A stretch of DNA of 64,000 nt from Bacteroidales bacterium (GTDB taxonomy: Bacteria > Bacteroidota > Bacteroidia > Bacteroidales > FEN-979): the NCBI GenBank assembly GCA_017882335.1, contig JADGPR010000003.1, forward strand, positions 1 to 64,000, written 5' to 3'. Below the pieces are notes generated by a model, which did not search any database, was not told the origin of the DNA, and saw only the letters and a list, made by a program, of their open reading frames with translations. This document shows, piece by piece, positions 28,517 to 38,239 of this stretch. The position numbers were made by a program, and so were the translations under genes. Position 1 is the first letter of the stretch, and each line of letters opens with the position of its first letter.

Positions 28517-30643
28517 CTACCGGATGACCACAAGTTTTTTAGTTTGTGAGGTCTTATCAGTCTCCATCCTGCAATAATAAATCCCGGAAGAAAGGCCGGT
28601 AAGATCAATGGAATACTGATGTTTTCCGCTGCCTTCTGCTTTCCAGGAATGATCATTTCCAATCTGTTGCCCGGTGGCGTCAATGATTCGCAGGGTCACA
28701 TCAGATGGTTCAGGAAGTGAAAAACTGATATTCAGGGCACCATGGGTTGGATTAGGGTAGAGTAAGAAATACATGGAAGTGCTTATAACAGGAATGCCGG
28801 ATACCGGGTCTTCTATGCGTATCCAGAGTGCCGGATCGCCCAGCAATGTGCAGTCGTATTGGGTCCAGCGTTGTGCACCGGGTTCAAATTCACCAGGTAA
28901 GCCGATCCAGGGCGCTGTTTTAATCTTTGATATCATATGCACCTTGCCAATATGGTTCTCGGGAAGCGTATCGTTGTATAGTGCACTCACGAATTCCCGC
29001 TGCAGGTGTTCTGATGGTCCTTCGGTTGTGCCCTGGTCGAACCAACCAAACCGTGTATTGAAAATTCCTGCTGCAACGAAATTATTGATGGCCAGGCTTC
29101 TCGAAGCAATGCAGGATGGGAGGTCGAAACTTCCGTCATCACAACCTTGGGTATAAAGAAGAGCATAATTATGATCAACGCCATTTACCATGTTAAAGTT
29201 GGCATTGGTGATCTGGTTGATGTCAAAGCGTAGCATATATGAAGTATTTGCATGGCCGAGGTGATGGATGAAGGATGTTCCCCGGTTTATCTTTGCAAGC
29301 AATGTATCCGTACTCCATTGCCAGTGATTGGTGGAGCCCGGAGGCCCGGTCAGCGTATCATAGAGCTTTTCAATGTGGTTTGATCCCGATGGGATCCCAT
29401 GGGAGAAATACCCGTTATCATTTTGGTTATCGACCAGCAGGTCCATATAATCGCCTCCCAGTGTAATGGGAGTGTCATACAAGTATTCCCCGACCAACAG
29501 CGGACGATCGGCCTCTCCAAGCACAGGGTTGGCCTGGTAAGAAACCGATTTGTGGACCATGGAGGCCTGGTTGGCTTGAGTAGTGAAGGGAAGCCGCCCT
29601 ACGGCCACATCGGGCAGCAGGTCGGTGGAATCAGCAACTTCTCCATACACCAGATTTCCATTCAGATCATCCGTGCCATCCAGTGCTGAATAATAGATAT
29701 CAGCGGGAATATCCCAGCTTTCCTCTTCTTTAACTCCGAAACCATCATATACGACACAATAAAATTTCCGCGAGGGAACCCATTGTTCACTTCCTCCTAA
29801 AAGAACATATTCGATGCTGTTGTTCTGGTATTCCTGCCGGATATAGTTCCGCATTTTTTCCTGGAGATCAACCCCAGATGTCCCTGAGTTAATATCTTCT
29901 GTGCTGACGATCTGTGTACTCAGGCCTATTGAGGTATAATAATTCACAAGGTCAGTAAACCCGTCTTCAAAAGAAAATGGAGTGATAATCAGGATCTGGT
30001 AACTGGTTTGTTTCTTCGATGGTTCAGGATATAGGCTCATCATTTCCGGATTCTGAGCAAATGACCGGACGCGATCGAGGCCATCTTTTGAGGATATAAG
30101 ATTTTTCAGCGAAACTGTTGATTTAGCATCCGGACGTGTCTTGATCCGTACCGTCACATCCCTGAAATAAGAAACTTTTCCCGTTGCGGGGTTATAATTC
30201 ACCGGTGTAAAGGTCGACAATGCAAAGGAAAAGCCGTTGAGGTATTGGTTGAGGAGATGGCCTGAGACCGATGCAGGATAGTTGCCATTCATCCGGTAAA
30301 CGGCTTCATTCTTAAGAAATTCGCCGAAAGGTTTTTTTGATATAGGGAGGACATCCTGTTTGGGATAGAGCAGATAGGTTCCCGGAAGAATGGTTTCATT
30401 TTCACGGATGATCTCGATGGACTCGGCAGATTCTCCCGGCGGAAGCATCAGTGAAACGGCCAAATAGGGAAGTGTAGGTTCCCCGGGTATTCCGGATAGT
30501 TTGGCATTATCAACCGTTACCGTCTGGTATTGACCGATGTTCCGGATCGAGCAATTGCCGATACGAAATGTTTTCTCAACATTTCCGGAAAAGACTGCCA
30601 CTGAAAGAAAAGAAACAAGGAAAAGAAAAGATATTTTTTTCAT
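28517..30643 (-). CDS. C25 family peptidase with T9SS sorting domain
   Basis: SYQILIITPFSFEDGFTDLVNYYTSIGLSTQIVSTEDI; FIHHLGHANTSYMLRF; YALLYTQGCDDGSFD; C-term GIYYCRMETDKTSQTKKLVVIR. Start set at MKKISFLF. Confidence 0.88.
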   Translation of the reverse strand: MKKISFLFLVSFLSVAVFSGNVEKTFRIGNCSIRNIGQYQTVTVDNAKLSGIPGEPTLPYLAVSLMLPPGESAESIEIIRENETILPGTYLLYPKQDVLPISKKPFGEFLKNEAVYRMNGNYPASVSGHLLNQYLNGFSFALSTFTPVNYNPATGKVSYFRDVTVRIKTRPDAKSTVSLKNLISSKDGLDRVRSFAQNPEMMSLYPEPSKKQTSYQILIITPFSFEDGFTDLVNYYTSIGLSTQIVSTEDINSGTSGVDLQEKMRNYIRQEYQNNSIEYVLLGGSEQWVPSRKFYCVVYDGFGVKEEESWDIPADIYYSALDGTDDLNGNLVYGEVADSTDLLPDVAVGRLPFTTQANQASMVHKSVSYQANPVLGEADRPLLVGEYLYDTPITLGGDYMDLLVDNQNDNGYFSHGIPSGSNHIEKLYDTLTGPPGSTNHWQWSTDTLLAKINRGTSFIHHLGHANTSYMLRFDINQITNANFNMVNGVDHNYALLYTQGCDDGSFDLPSCIASRSLAINNFVAAGIFNTRFGWFDQGTTEGPSEHLQREFVSALYNDTLPENHIGKVHMISKIKTAPWIGLPGEFEPGAQRWTQYDCTLLGDPALWIRIEDPVSGIPVISTSMYFLLYPNPTHGALNISFSLPEPSDVTLRIIDATGQQIGNDHSWKAEGSGKHQYSIDLTGLSSGIYYCRMETDKTSQTKKLVVIR

Positions 30644-30666
30644 TTGTGAATGGTTTAACAATTAGA

Positions 30667-30674
30667 CAAAGATA
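30667..30674 (-). promoter_or_regulatory. Bacteroidota -7 element TATCTTTG
   Basis: TAnnTTTG 23 nt upstream of the start at 30643 (minus). Confidence 0.5.
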
Positions 30675-30727
30675 AAGCATTTTCCGTTGCCTGGAAGTGA
30701 AACAATTAATAATGCTATTCCCGTCTT

Positions 30728-30760
30728 AAAAAAATGGGCGGCATTTGAAATGCCGCCCAT
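30728..30760 (-). terminator. Rho-independent terminator of the 30794-31450 gene
   Basis: Minus strand ATGGGCGGCATTTCAAATGCCGCCCATTTTTTT. Confidence 0.85.
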
Positions 30761-30793
30761 CTGATTTGGAAATGATTGTTTTATAGAAAATAC

Positions 30794-31450
30794 TTACTGA
30801 ATTACATGGTGTCTGACCAGGCTCCACATAGTGTCAATATTACCAGTTCTCATTTTAAATATTACCAGACCGATGTTCTTTGCAAAGTAATAATCCCTTA
30901 CCGCAGAGTCATTAACATAGAGGAGTTCGGAATACCTGGTGTGATATACATTGTGGTAGAGAGAATTATTAACCGTCAGATTGCTGAAAACCTCAATCAC
31001 ACCAAAAGTATGGCCATTCCCTGAATAATATTGCGGATCAACTATTAATGAGGTAGTTAATGCCCTGCTACTGGAATTTATATCCAACACAGATAAATCC
31101 GCATAATCATCTTTTCCGGCCCCTGAGGTAAAATTAACAAGGAACGGACTTTTAAAGGTCACGACAATATGGTCATAAATAGGATCCTTGGAAGATTCAG
31201 AATATACCCACAATTCCGGGGCTTTCTCCACATAGGTGCAGTCCTGTTTATTGGAAATTTCATTTTTATAGATCCAATAACTTCCCTTTGAAAAAACCGT
31301 CCATTCTTTGAACCAATCCGGAACGTTGTAATGATCCTGGCCTTTCTTGCAATTTGTTGACCCCAATATACACAAGACGAATAGGATAATTTTTGCTTTA
31401 TTCAAGCAATTTGTACTACTGTTCTGGTTAAGTTTATTCATATTTGGCAA
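30794..31450 (-). CDS. hypothetical lipoprotein
   Basis: FVLCILGSTNCKK lipobox-like; intact 218-aa ORF with terminator downstream. Confidence 0.65.
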   Translation of the reverse strand: MPNMNKLNQNSSTNCLNKAKIILFVLCILGSTNCKKGQDHYNVPDWFKEWTVFSKGSYWIYKNEISNKQDCTYVEKAPELWVYSESSKDPIYDHIVVTFKSPFLVNFTSGAGKDDYADLSVLDINSSSRALTTSLIVDPQYYSGNGHTFGVIEVFSNLTVNNSLYHNVYHTRYSELLYVNDSAVRDYYFAKNIGLVIFKMRTGNIDTMWSLVRHHVIQ

Positions 31451-31682
31451 GATATTAATTTCATAGTAGTTACTTCCCTAAAAAGGAATTGAAATAAAAT
31501 TAATGAAAAATCTAATTACATACCTCTTTACAGTATTTATTTTTATTTATGATCAGTTTACTTTTGATAGTAGTACCTGGTTGAGTTTCGTATCATTGAT
31601 GAGAATGTAATGGTCCTGCATGCTACAAACTTGGCCGGATTTATATTATCCACTTTTTTAAGTTCATCCGGGTATTTTATTT

Positions 31683-31840
31683 GTGAGACTCAAATTTCAA
31701 AAACAAAGTGCATTGGAATTTGTAAGTCGAACCCTTCCTGCGGCAGGCAGGAATCCCGACGAAGTCAAAGAGTAAATACCCCGCTGCTCCGCAGCGGAAA
31801 CAGGGTTCAGGGCTTGCCCCGGGGGTTCATCCCCGTGATT
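31683..31840. repeat. interspersed intergenic repeat, copy 1 (gtgagactcaaattt ... gtcgaac ... cccgacgaagtc ... ccccgtga)
   Basis: Shares an ordered series of blocks with 49066-49187. Confidence 0.7.
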
Positions 31841-31901
31841 GGCAGGTTAAGGCTCAAAATCAAATCCCGGCTTCCATTGAATTTGAGTTCTTCCAAAAAA
31901 A

Positions 31902-31934
31902 AGATGGGCAGCATTTCAAATGCCGCCCATCTTT
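31902..31934 (-). terminator. Rho-independent terminator of the 31956-33488 gene
   Basis: Minus strand AAAGATGGGCGGCATTTGAAATGCTGCCCATCTTTTTTTT. Confidence 0.85.
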
Positions 31935-31955
31935 CTGTGAATTTGAAAGGGTGTG

Positions 31956-33488
31956 TTATTTCACCAGGAATTTCTGTACAATATTCTTTCCTGAATTCCG
32001 GATTGACATGTAATAAACTCCTGCTGACATTTTATTCAGGTTGATGGATTTCACCAGTTTTCCGCTGAATGAAATGCCATTTTCCGAATAAACCTTCATC
32101 CCCATTGTATTGGTGATTTCAATATTGATGTTCTGAGGAGTCAATGAGTTCATTTCGAGGGTAAAACTTCCCTGGTTAGGGTTCGGGTAAATCAGTGTAC
32201 TCAGATCGGTTTTGTTCTGAGCGAACCCAACATTGTCGTAAAAGAAAATACGTGAAATGATGTACTGTGAACAGCCATCCGGTGTATTGACCGTAACGGC
32301 ATAAATATGAGCGCCGACTCCAACGACAGCCGGATCAATGGTGATGCTCGGTGTTGTTTCACCACCGGGAGCCCAGAGGTAAGTTGCGCCGGCGGTTGTT
32401 GCATCCAAGGTAATCGGCTGGCTGCCGGAAGTCGTATCATTGGGGATTGCCAATACGTTCACAATGGTACCAACATTGATGTAGTTTGTTTTTGTAATAG
32501 TATCGATTTGTCCGCCACGGTTCACAACCAGCATAACATCATGGGCTCCGCATTCGGAATAAACCACCGTCACATCTTTGTCGGTGGAAGTAGCCGGTGT
32601 ACCACCAGGGAAAGACCATTCGTAAGATTCATTGGTTCCGATATAGCCGCCTGAAGTATTATTTGTGAAGGTCACGGAACCATCCTTCGGAATGGTCGTC
32701 TGACTGGCCGTAAAATCAACATACAAGTCAATGACGGCGCGCTTGATGCACTGGTAAACCACCCATTTCTTGATTGGGCTTGATCCTCCTCCGGGTATAT
32801 TTCCCTGACCTGCATCCTTATTCTGGAGCATTGCGATAAATTCACAATCGGCAATGGGCCATGAAGCAGCCATGGTAAAGTTCAGCGTAACAACCTGGGT
32901 ATCCCCGCTGGTGAAATCAATTGGGGTTCCGGTCTGACTCGGAGACATCAGCCTGTTAACATGTTCCAGGTGGTTTTGACCCTGCCAGTTTTGCGTGATG
33001 TGCGACTGGGTGACGAAGAAATATAGCACATTGCTTGTGGAAGTAATCGTTCCAACCTTGGTCATTGTGACCACTACAGTATAATCCAATCCTGTGTTTG
33101 AAATTGTCCATGTCATTGCAACCGGAGAAGTTACAGCGATCGACTGGTTGTATTTTGGGAGGTAGGAAGAATACATTGAAGTTGTATGATTGCCACCCAC
33201 AACACCTAGTGTACCGTCAAAGGAAACAGAAGGATATCCAGTGATGTTCCACATAGTATTCCTTGCATTGGAGTATGTATTAGCATACGAATCACCGTTG
33301 TGATTTGCAACTACTGCAACAAGGCAGCCATTGGAAAGAAGATCGTCGCAACCCATTGCAGCGCCGGGGCAGTATTGACACCATGTACCGGTAGCGTCTT
33401 CAACTGCAACCATCGTGCGGGGAACATTCTGTGCAATCAATGCTGAAAAGGACAACAGCATGATAATTGAAAGGAAAAGTTTTTTCAT
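31956..33488 (-). CDS. Omp28-like/thioredoxin-fold secreted protein with PKD domain and T9SS sorting domain
   Basis: MVAVEDATGTWCQYCPGAAMGCDDLL (CxxC); PKD YEWSFPGGTPATSTDKDVTVVYSECGAHDVMLVV; C-term GVYYMSIRNSGKNIVQKFLVK. Confidence 0.85.
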   Translation of the reverse strand: MKKLFLSIIMLLSFSALIAQNVPRTMVAVEDATGTWCQYCPGAAMGCDDLLSNGCLVAVVANHNGDSYANTYSNARNTMWNITGYPSVSFDGTLGVVGGNHTTSMYSSYLPKYNQSIAVTSPVAMTWTISNTGLDYTVVVTMTKVGTITSTSNVLYFFVTQSHITQNWQGQNHLEHVNRLMSPSQTGTPIDFTSGDTQVVTLNFTMAASWPIADCEFIAMLQNKDAGQGNIPGGGSSPIKKWVVYQCIKRAVIDLYVDFTASQTTIPKDGSVTFTNNTSGGYIGTNESYEWSFPGGTPATSTDKDVTVVYSECGAHDVMLVVNRGGQIDTITKTNYINVGTIVNVLAIPNDTTSGSQPITLDATTAGATYLWAPGGETTPSITIDPAVVGVGAHIYAVTVNTPDGCSQYIISRIFFYDNVGFAQNKTDLSTLIYPNPNQGSFTLEMNSLTPQNINIEITNTMGMKVYSENGISFSGKLVKSINLNKMSAGVYYMSIRNSGKNIVQKFLVK

Positions 33489-33526
33489 ATTTTTCTTTTT
33501 ATTGGTTAAGAATAAATTGAATGTTA

Positions 33527-33534
33527 CAAAGTTA
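33527..33534 (-). promoter_or_regulatory. Bacteroidota -7 element TAACTTTG
   Basis: TAnnTTTG 38 nt upstream of the start at 33488 (minus). Confidence 0.45.
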
Positions 33535-33605
33535 ATAATTAATCAATTCAGGTATGTAGGAAATTAAATATATATTTGGGATGCATTTCGTACATATATT
33601 CCAAA

Positions 33606-34712
33606 TTATTTTGCATCCATCTTCTGCAAAGCATAGGCATAAGCGCCAATCGAAACTGCATTGGAAGTTCCCAGCCGTGAAATTCCGACACCGGTTTTTT
33701 TGATAGGGTCATACATCGCTTTTTTTGTACTGAAAGGAACCGGGATCTCAGCCGCTGAAGGTTCAAGGAATTTTCCAAGGTCTGTTTCGTCTTCCAGGTT
33801 GAAGGCAATGATCTCCAACCGTTCGAGGAGTTGCCCGGCCACTGTTTCGAAAGGACGATTCATTTCACTCACCAGTTTTGGCAGAAACAAGGGATAGGCG
33901 CCCGACAATCCTCCACCGATCACGATCAGTCCGTCAACCAGGGTGATGGCATTGGCAAGTGCATCGGCGGCGGCGATGGCAAATGATTCGAATGATTTTA
34001 CTGCTGCTTCGCGGTTCCCGGGTTTCTTTCCCGTCCCGATCTCGCAGATCTCTTTGGGCTCGGGGCAACTCGCCATGTTGATCCCGGTATAATTGGCATA
34101 TTCCCTTTTTATCCCGCGGATACTGACACTTTCCTCCGCATCAAATTGTTTGAAAATACCATTTCTAACCCGGTTGATCTCTCCCTGTGCCGAATTATCA
34201 CCCTGAAAAAGTACACCCCTTGTGACGATACCGCCGCCAAACCCCGTTCCGAAAGTGACTCCAAGAAGATTTCGGTAGCATTTGGGATTCCCAACCTTTT
34301 CCAGTTGCCTGTTGATATCCGGCAATAAACCTGATATCGCTTCACCATAAGCAAACAGATCGCCGTCATTGTTGATGAACACCGGGATGCCGAATGTTTC
34401 TTCGAGCATCGGTCCCAATGCAACCCCGCCTCTGAACGATGGCAGATTCTGCAAGTCGCCAATGATGCCGTTTTCATAATCCGCCGGGCCGGGGAAGGAA
34501 AAACTGATCGCAACAGGTTTTTTGCTGATCATTAATTTTATCCGGTTGAATCCTTCAATGATGTTTTTCAGGATAGCTTCAAGATTTTCACCTTTGGCAG
34601 ATAGGTGAACCGGTTCAATGATTTCTTTTTCCCCCTGTACTGCAGAAAATACGAAATTCGTGCCCCCGGCATCGAGGGTCATTACCACTCTTTTATCTGT
34701 GTTGTAGCTCAT
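33606..34712 (-). CDS. ROK family sugar kinase / glucokinase-like
   Basis: MTLDAGGTNFVFSAVQG, ISFSFPGPADYENGIIG, VFINNDGDLFAYGE, GVTFGTGFGGGIV, GLIVIGGGLSGAYP. Confidence 0.88.
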   Translation of the reverse strand: MSYNTDKRVVMTLDAGGTNFVFSAVQGEKEIIEPVHLSAKGENLEAILKNIIEGFNRIKLMISKKPVAISFSFPGPADYENGIIGDLQNLPSFRGGVALGPMLEETFGIPVFINNDGDLFAYGEAISGLLPDINRQLEKVGNPKCYRNLLGVTFGTGFGGGIVTRGVLFQGDNSAQGEINRVRNGIFKQFDAEESVSIRGIKREYANYTGINMASCPEPKEICEIGTGKKPGNREAAVKSFESFAIAAADALANAITLVDGLIVIGGGLSGAYPLFLPKLVSEMNRPFETVAGQLLERLEIIAFNLEDETDLGKFLEPSAAEIPVPFSTKKAMYDPIKKTGVGISRLGTSNAVSIGAYAYALQKMDAK

Positions 34713-35009
34713 GGAAAAGCAGTTATAAAGTTTATTTTAAAAGTACGAAGTACGATTTACGAAGTACAAATGAATTTTTTAAAGAACGAGGTACAAATTT
34801 ATTTTAAAAATATCTTTGCGAATTTTACATTTAAGGAGAATTTTATAACAATTATTTCTCGCAGATTTACGCTGATTTTACGCTGATTTTCGCAGAGAAA
34901 GACTCATCTACTTACTTATTCTTCAATCCCTAATGGCTAATGGCCAATGGCTAACTCCTAAAATCAAAAATTTCATTCGTAATCCGTAATCCGTAATTCG
35001 TAATTTGTT

Positions 35010-37877
35010 TTAGTGTGCTTCCAACCAGTTTCCTCCTGTACTGATTTCAACCTCCACGGGCACATCCATTGGGATGGCATTTTTCATCTTATCCTCAACG
35101 AGCATCCTGACCTGTTCTGCTTCACTTTTTTTGACATCGAACACCAGTTCGTCATGGACCTGGAGGATCATCCTGCTTTTCAGGTTCAGCCGTGAAAACT
35201 CATTGAAGATATCGATCATGGCGATCTTGATCAGGTCGGCGGCGGTTCCCTGGATCGGGGCATTGATGGCGTTCCGCTCCGCAAAACCGCGAACGGTGGC
35301 ATTGCTGCTGTTGATATCGCGCAGGTACCTCCTGCGTTTCATCATGGTTTCAACATAGCCATTCTTCTTGGCTGAGGCAATGGTCTGATCCATGTATGTC
35401 CGGATCCCGGTAAACCTGCTGAAATATTGCTGGATGATCCCCGATGCTTCCTTCCGGGGAATGTTCAGCCGTTCAGACAAACCGAATGCCGACATACCAT
35501 AAATGATCCCGAAATTCACAGCCTTGGCATTTCTCCGCATTTCCCGCGTCACTTCCTCCAGTTTTACCCCGTAGACTTTTGCTGCAGTCGCCGCATGAAT
35601 ATCAAGCCCGGCGCGAAAATCGGAAATCATTTCACTGTCCCTGCTCAGATGGGCGATGATCCGCAATTCCACCTGGGAATAATCTGCAGAAAGCAAAATG
35701 TAATTTTCGTTTCGCGGGACAAATGCTTTACGGATTTCTCTGCCTTTTTCGGTACGGATCGGGATGTTCTGGAGATTGGGGTTATTGGAGCTCAGCCTCC
35801 CGGTGGCCGCTACTGCCTGGTTGTATGAAGTATGGATCCGCCCGTCCCTCGTGCTGACCAGAGTGGGTAGAACATCAACATAAGTGGATTTTAGTTTCGT
35901 CAGGGAACGGTAATCTAATATTTTCTGGATGATCGGGTGTTTATTGAGGAGTTTTGTCAGGATGTCTTCACCGGTTGAATATTGTTTTGTTGCTGTTTGC
36001 TTTGGATTGTCGATGATTTTCAGCCTGTCGAAGAGGATCTCCCCGAGTTGTTTTGGGGATGCAATATTAAAGGTTGTTCCGGCATCTTCAAATATACCCG
36101 TTTCCAACACTCTGATCTCCTGTAAGAGTTCTGATGAATAATCATGAAGGGCCGATGAATCCAGTTTGATTCCTTCTGCCTCCATGGAAGCAAGCACGGG
36201 AACAAGCGGTACTTCAATCTTATCGAAAAGCTCCAGGGTGTTGGTGGAAGTGAGCATCGGCCCGAAAACCTGTTTCAGCTGCAAGGTCACATCGGCATCT
36301 TCTGCCGCATATTCCTTGATCATTTCAAATTCAACATCCCGCATGCTCAGTTGTTTCAGACCTTTTTTACCGATCAGGGCTTCGATGGCAACAGGTTTGT
36401 ATCTGAGGTAGGTTTCCGAAAGAAAATCCATATTATGTCGCTGATCCGGCTGAAGAAGATAATGGGCCAGCATGGTATCGAAGAACTTCCCCTTAACGTC
36501 AATATCATACCATTTCAGCATGGAGAGATCGAATTTCATATTCTGCCCGATCTTCTCGATCTTTTCATCTTCAAAAACCGGCTTGAATTCATTCACGATC
36601 TGGTGTGAATCATGATAGTTTTCAGGTAGGGGAACATACCAGGCTTCATGCGGCTTAAAGGCAAACGACATCCCTACCAGCTCAGCCTCGTGGGTATTGA
36701 GGCCGGTGGTTTCGGTATCGAAGCAGATTGATTTCTGGTTCTTCAGCAGGTTGATAAGTTCTGCGCGTTTTTCAGCTGTGTCGACAAGAAGATACGTGTG
36801 TGGTGTTGTTTCAATGGTGCCAAATGTTGAATTTGGATCAGTATCTTTTACCGGAACAGTAGCAGGGTTTTGAGTATTGTTGAACATGGAAAGCTGCTGG
36901 CTGGCCGGGTCCATCGACTTTTTGTCTTTTTCGGGGGTCGATATTAAAAGAGGTCCTTCGGCAGGCTGTTCAGGTGAACCGGCGTATGGATTTACAGAGA
37001 GCCAGGTAAACACCCTTTGCGCAAAGGCCCTGAATTCAAGTTCGTCAAAGAGTTTTTTCAACCTGTCTTTATCCGGCGGTTCCAGGATCAGTTTGTCTTC
37101 TTCAAACTCCATTGGTACATCGAGGATAATGCTGGCCAGCTGTTTCGAAAGTAGCGCCATGTCCTTGTTGGCTTCAACCTTTTCGCGGAGTCTATCGTTT
37201 TTGATCTCTTTTATATTTACAATCAGGTTTTCCACGCTGCCGAATTCAGCGATCAGCTTTTTGGCACCGACTTCACCGATACCATGGATTCCCGGAATGT
37301 TATCCGAAACATCACCCCAGATACCCAGGATATCTTTCACCTGCTCCGGCCGTTCAATCCCGAATTTTTCGCACACCTCTTTCGGTCCCCAGATCTCAGC
37401 GGGATTCCCGAATTTCGCAGGCTTGTAGATCAGCGTCGTTTTACTCACAAGCTGACCGAAATCCTTATCGGAGGTCATCATATAGGTGAGAAACCCCTTC
37501 TCCTCTGCTTTCTTTGCCAGCGTTCCGATAATGTCATCGGCTTCATAGCCGGGAAGGATCAGCGTGGGAATGTTGAATGCTTCGATCAGTTCATGGATAT
37601 AAGGCAGGGAGGCAATCAGGTCTTCAGGGGCTTCTTCCCGGTGCGCTTTGTATGCAGCGAAATCGACATGCCGCTGGGTGGGTGCAGGAGTATCAAACGC
37701 CACTCCGATGTGTGTGGGCTTTTCATTTTTCAAAACATCGAAAAGCGTATTCGCAAATCCCATGATGGCACCGGTATTCAGGCCTTTTGAGTTGACACGT
37801 GGGTTCTTGTTCAACGCATAAAAGGCCCTGTAGATAAGGGCCATCGCGTCAAGCAGAAACAGTTTCTTCTTCGGCAT
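35010..37877 (-). CDS. polA: DNA polymerase I
   Basis: 5'-3' exonuclease N-term (LFLLDAMALIYRAFYAL), 3'-5' exo SICFDTETTGLNTHEAELVGMSF, polymerase motifs DYSQVELRIIAHLS, RRNAKAVNFGIIYGMSAFGLS, QVHDELVFDV. Confidence 0.98.
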   Translation of the reverse strand: MPKKKLFLLDAMALIYRAFYALNKNPRVNSKGLNTGAIMGFANTLFDVLKNEKPTHIGVAFDTPAPTQRHVDFAAYKAHREEAPEDLIASLPYIHELIEAFNIPTLILPGYEADDIIGTLAKKAEEKGFLTYMMTSDKDFGQLVSKTTLIYKPAKFGNPAEIWGPKEVCEKFGIERPEQVKDILGIWGDVSDNIPGIHGIGEVGAKKLIAEFGSVENLIVNIKEIKNDRLREKVEANKDMALLSKQLASIILDVPMEFEEDKLILEPPDKDRLKKLFDELEFRAFAQRVFTWLSVNPYAGSPEQPAEGPLLISTPEKDKKSMDPASQQLSMFNNTQNPATVPVKDTDPNSTFGTIETTPHTYLLVDTAEKRAELINLLKNQKSICFDTETTGLNTHEAELVGMSFAFKPHEAWYVPLPENYHDSHQIVNEFKPVFEDEKIEKIGQNMKFDLSMLKWYDIDVKGKFFDTMLAHYLLQPDQRHNMDFLSETYLRYKPVAIEALIGKKGLKQLSMRDVEFEMIKEYAAEDADVTLQLKQVFGPMLTSTNTLELFDKIEVPLVPVLASMEAEGIKLDSSALHDYSSELLQEIRVLETGIFEDAGTTFNIASPKQLGEILFDRLKIIDNPKQTATKQYSTGEDILTKLLNKHPIIQKILDYRSLTKLKSTYVDVLPTLVSTRDGRIHTSYNQAVAATGRLSSNNPNLQNIPIRTEKGREIRKAFVPRNENYILLSADYSQVELRIIAHLSRDSEMISDFRAGLDIHAATAAKVYGVKLEEVTREMRRNAKAVNFGIIYGMSAFGLSERLNIPRKEASGIIQQYFSRFTGIRTYMDQTIASAKKNGYVETMMKRRRYLRDINSSNATVRGFAERNAINAPIQGTAADLIKIAMIDIFNEFSRLNLKSRMILQVHDELVFDVKKSEAEQVRMLVEDKMKNAIPMDVPVEVEISTGGNWLEAH

Positions 37878-37919
37878 AGGCGTTTATTTCTGCTCAATCC
37901 CTTTAGGACTGAAACAATG

Positions 37920-37927
37920 CAAAGATA
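37920..37927 (-). promoter_or_regulatory. Bacteroidota -7 element TATCTTTG upstream of polA
   Basis: TAnnTTTG 42 nt upstream of the polA start. Confidence 0.5.
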
Positions 37928-38239
37928 AAACGAAATGGCCGAAATAACCGGGAAGTTATCTTATCTGCGGAGAATTTCCTTATGATCAATCGAACATTCG
38001 ATCAACGAGTTCTGAACTTCGATCGAATTTCAAAAATCGTTGATCAATATTCGAGTATTCAAAAACAATGCAGATTTCAGATCCCACGCAAAATCAGGGA
38101 GTAAGTGATTTCCTCTTCGCTGTTCGCAATAAACTCATCTCTTGATTACTATTCTGATGTTATTTTGAAAAGATATTCCAAACAAAAAAAATAATAATTG
38201 TAAAATAAAGGGTAATTTTATTTCAATTAATAAGCCTGT

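Noticed and set aside
31610-32044. 144-aa plus-strand ORF
   Set aside because: Spans the dispersed repeat, a terminator hairpin and the 3' end of the convergent T9SS gene; not credible.
35013-37790. Plus-strand ORFs opposite polA
   Set aside because: polA is intact with all catalytic motifs; these are shadow ORFs.
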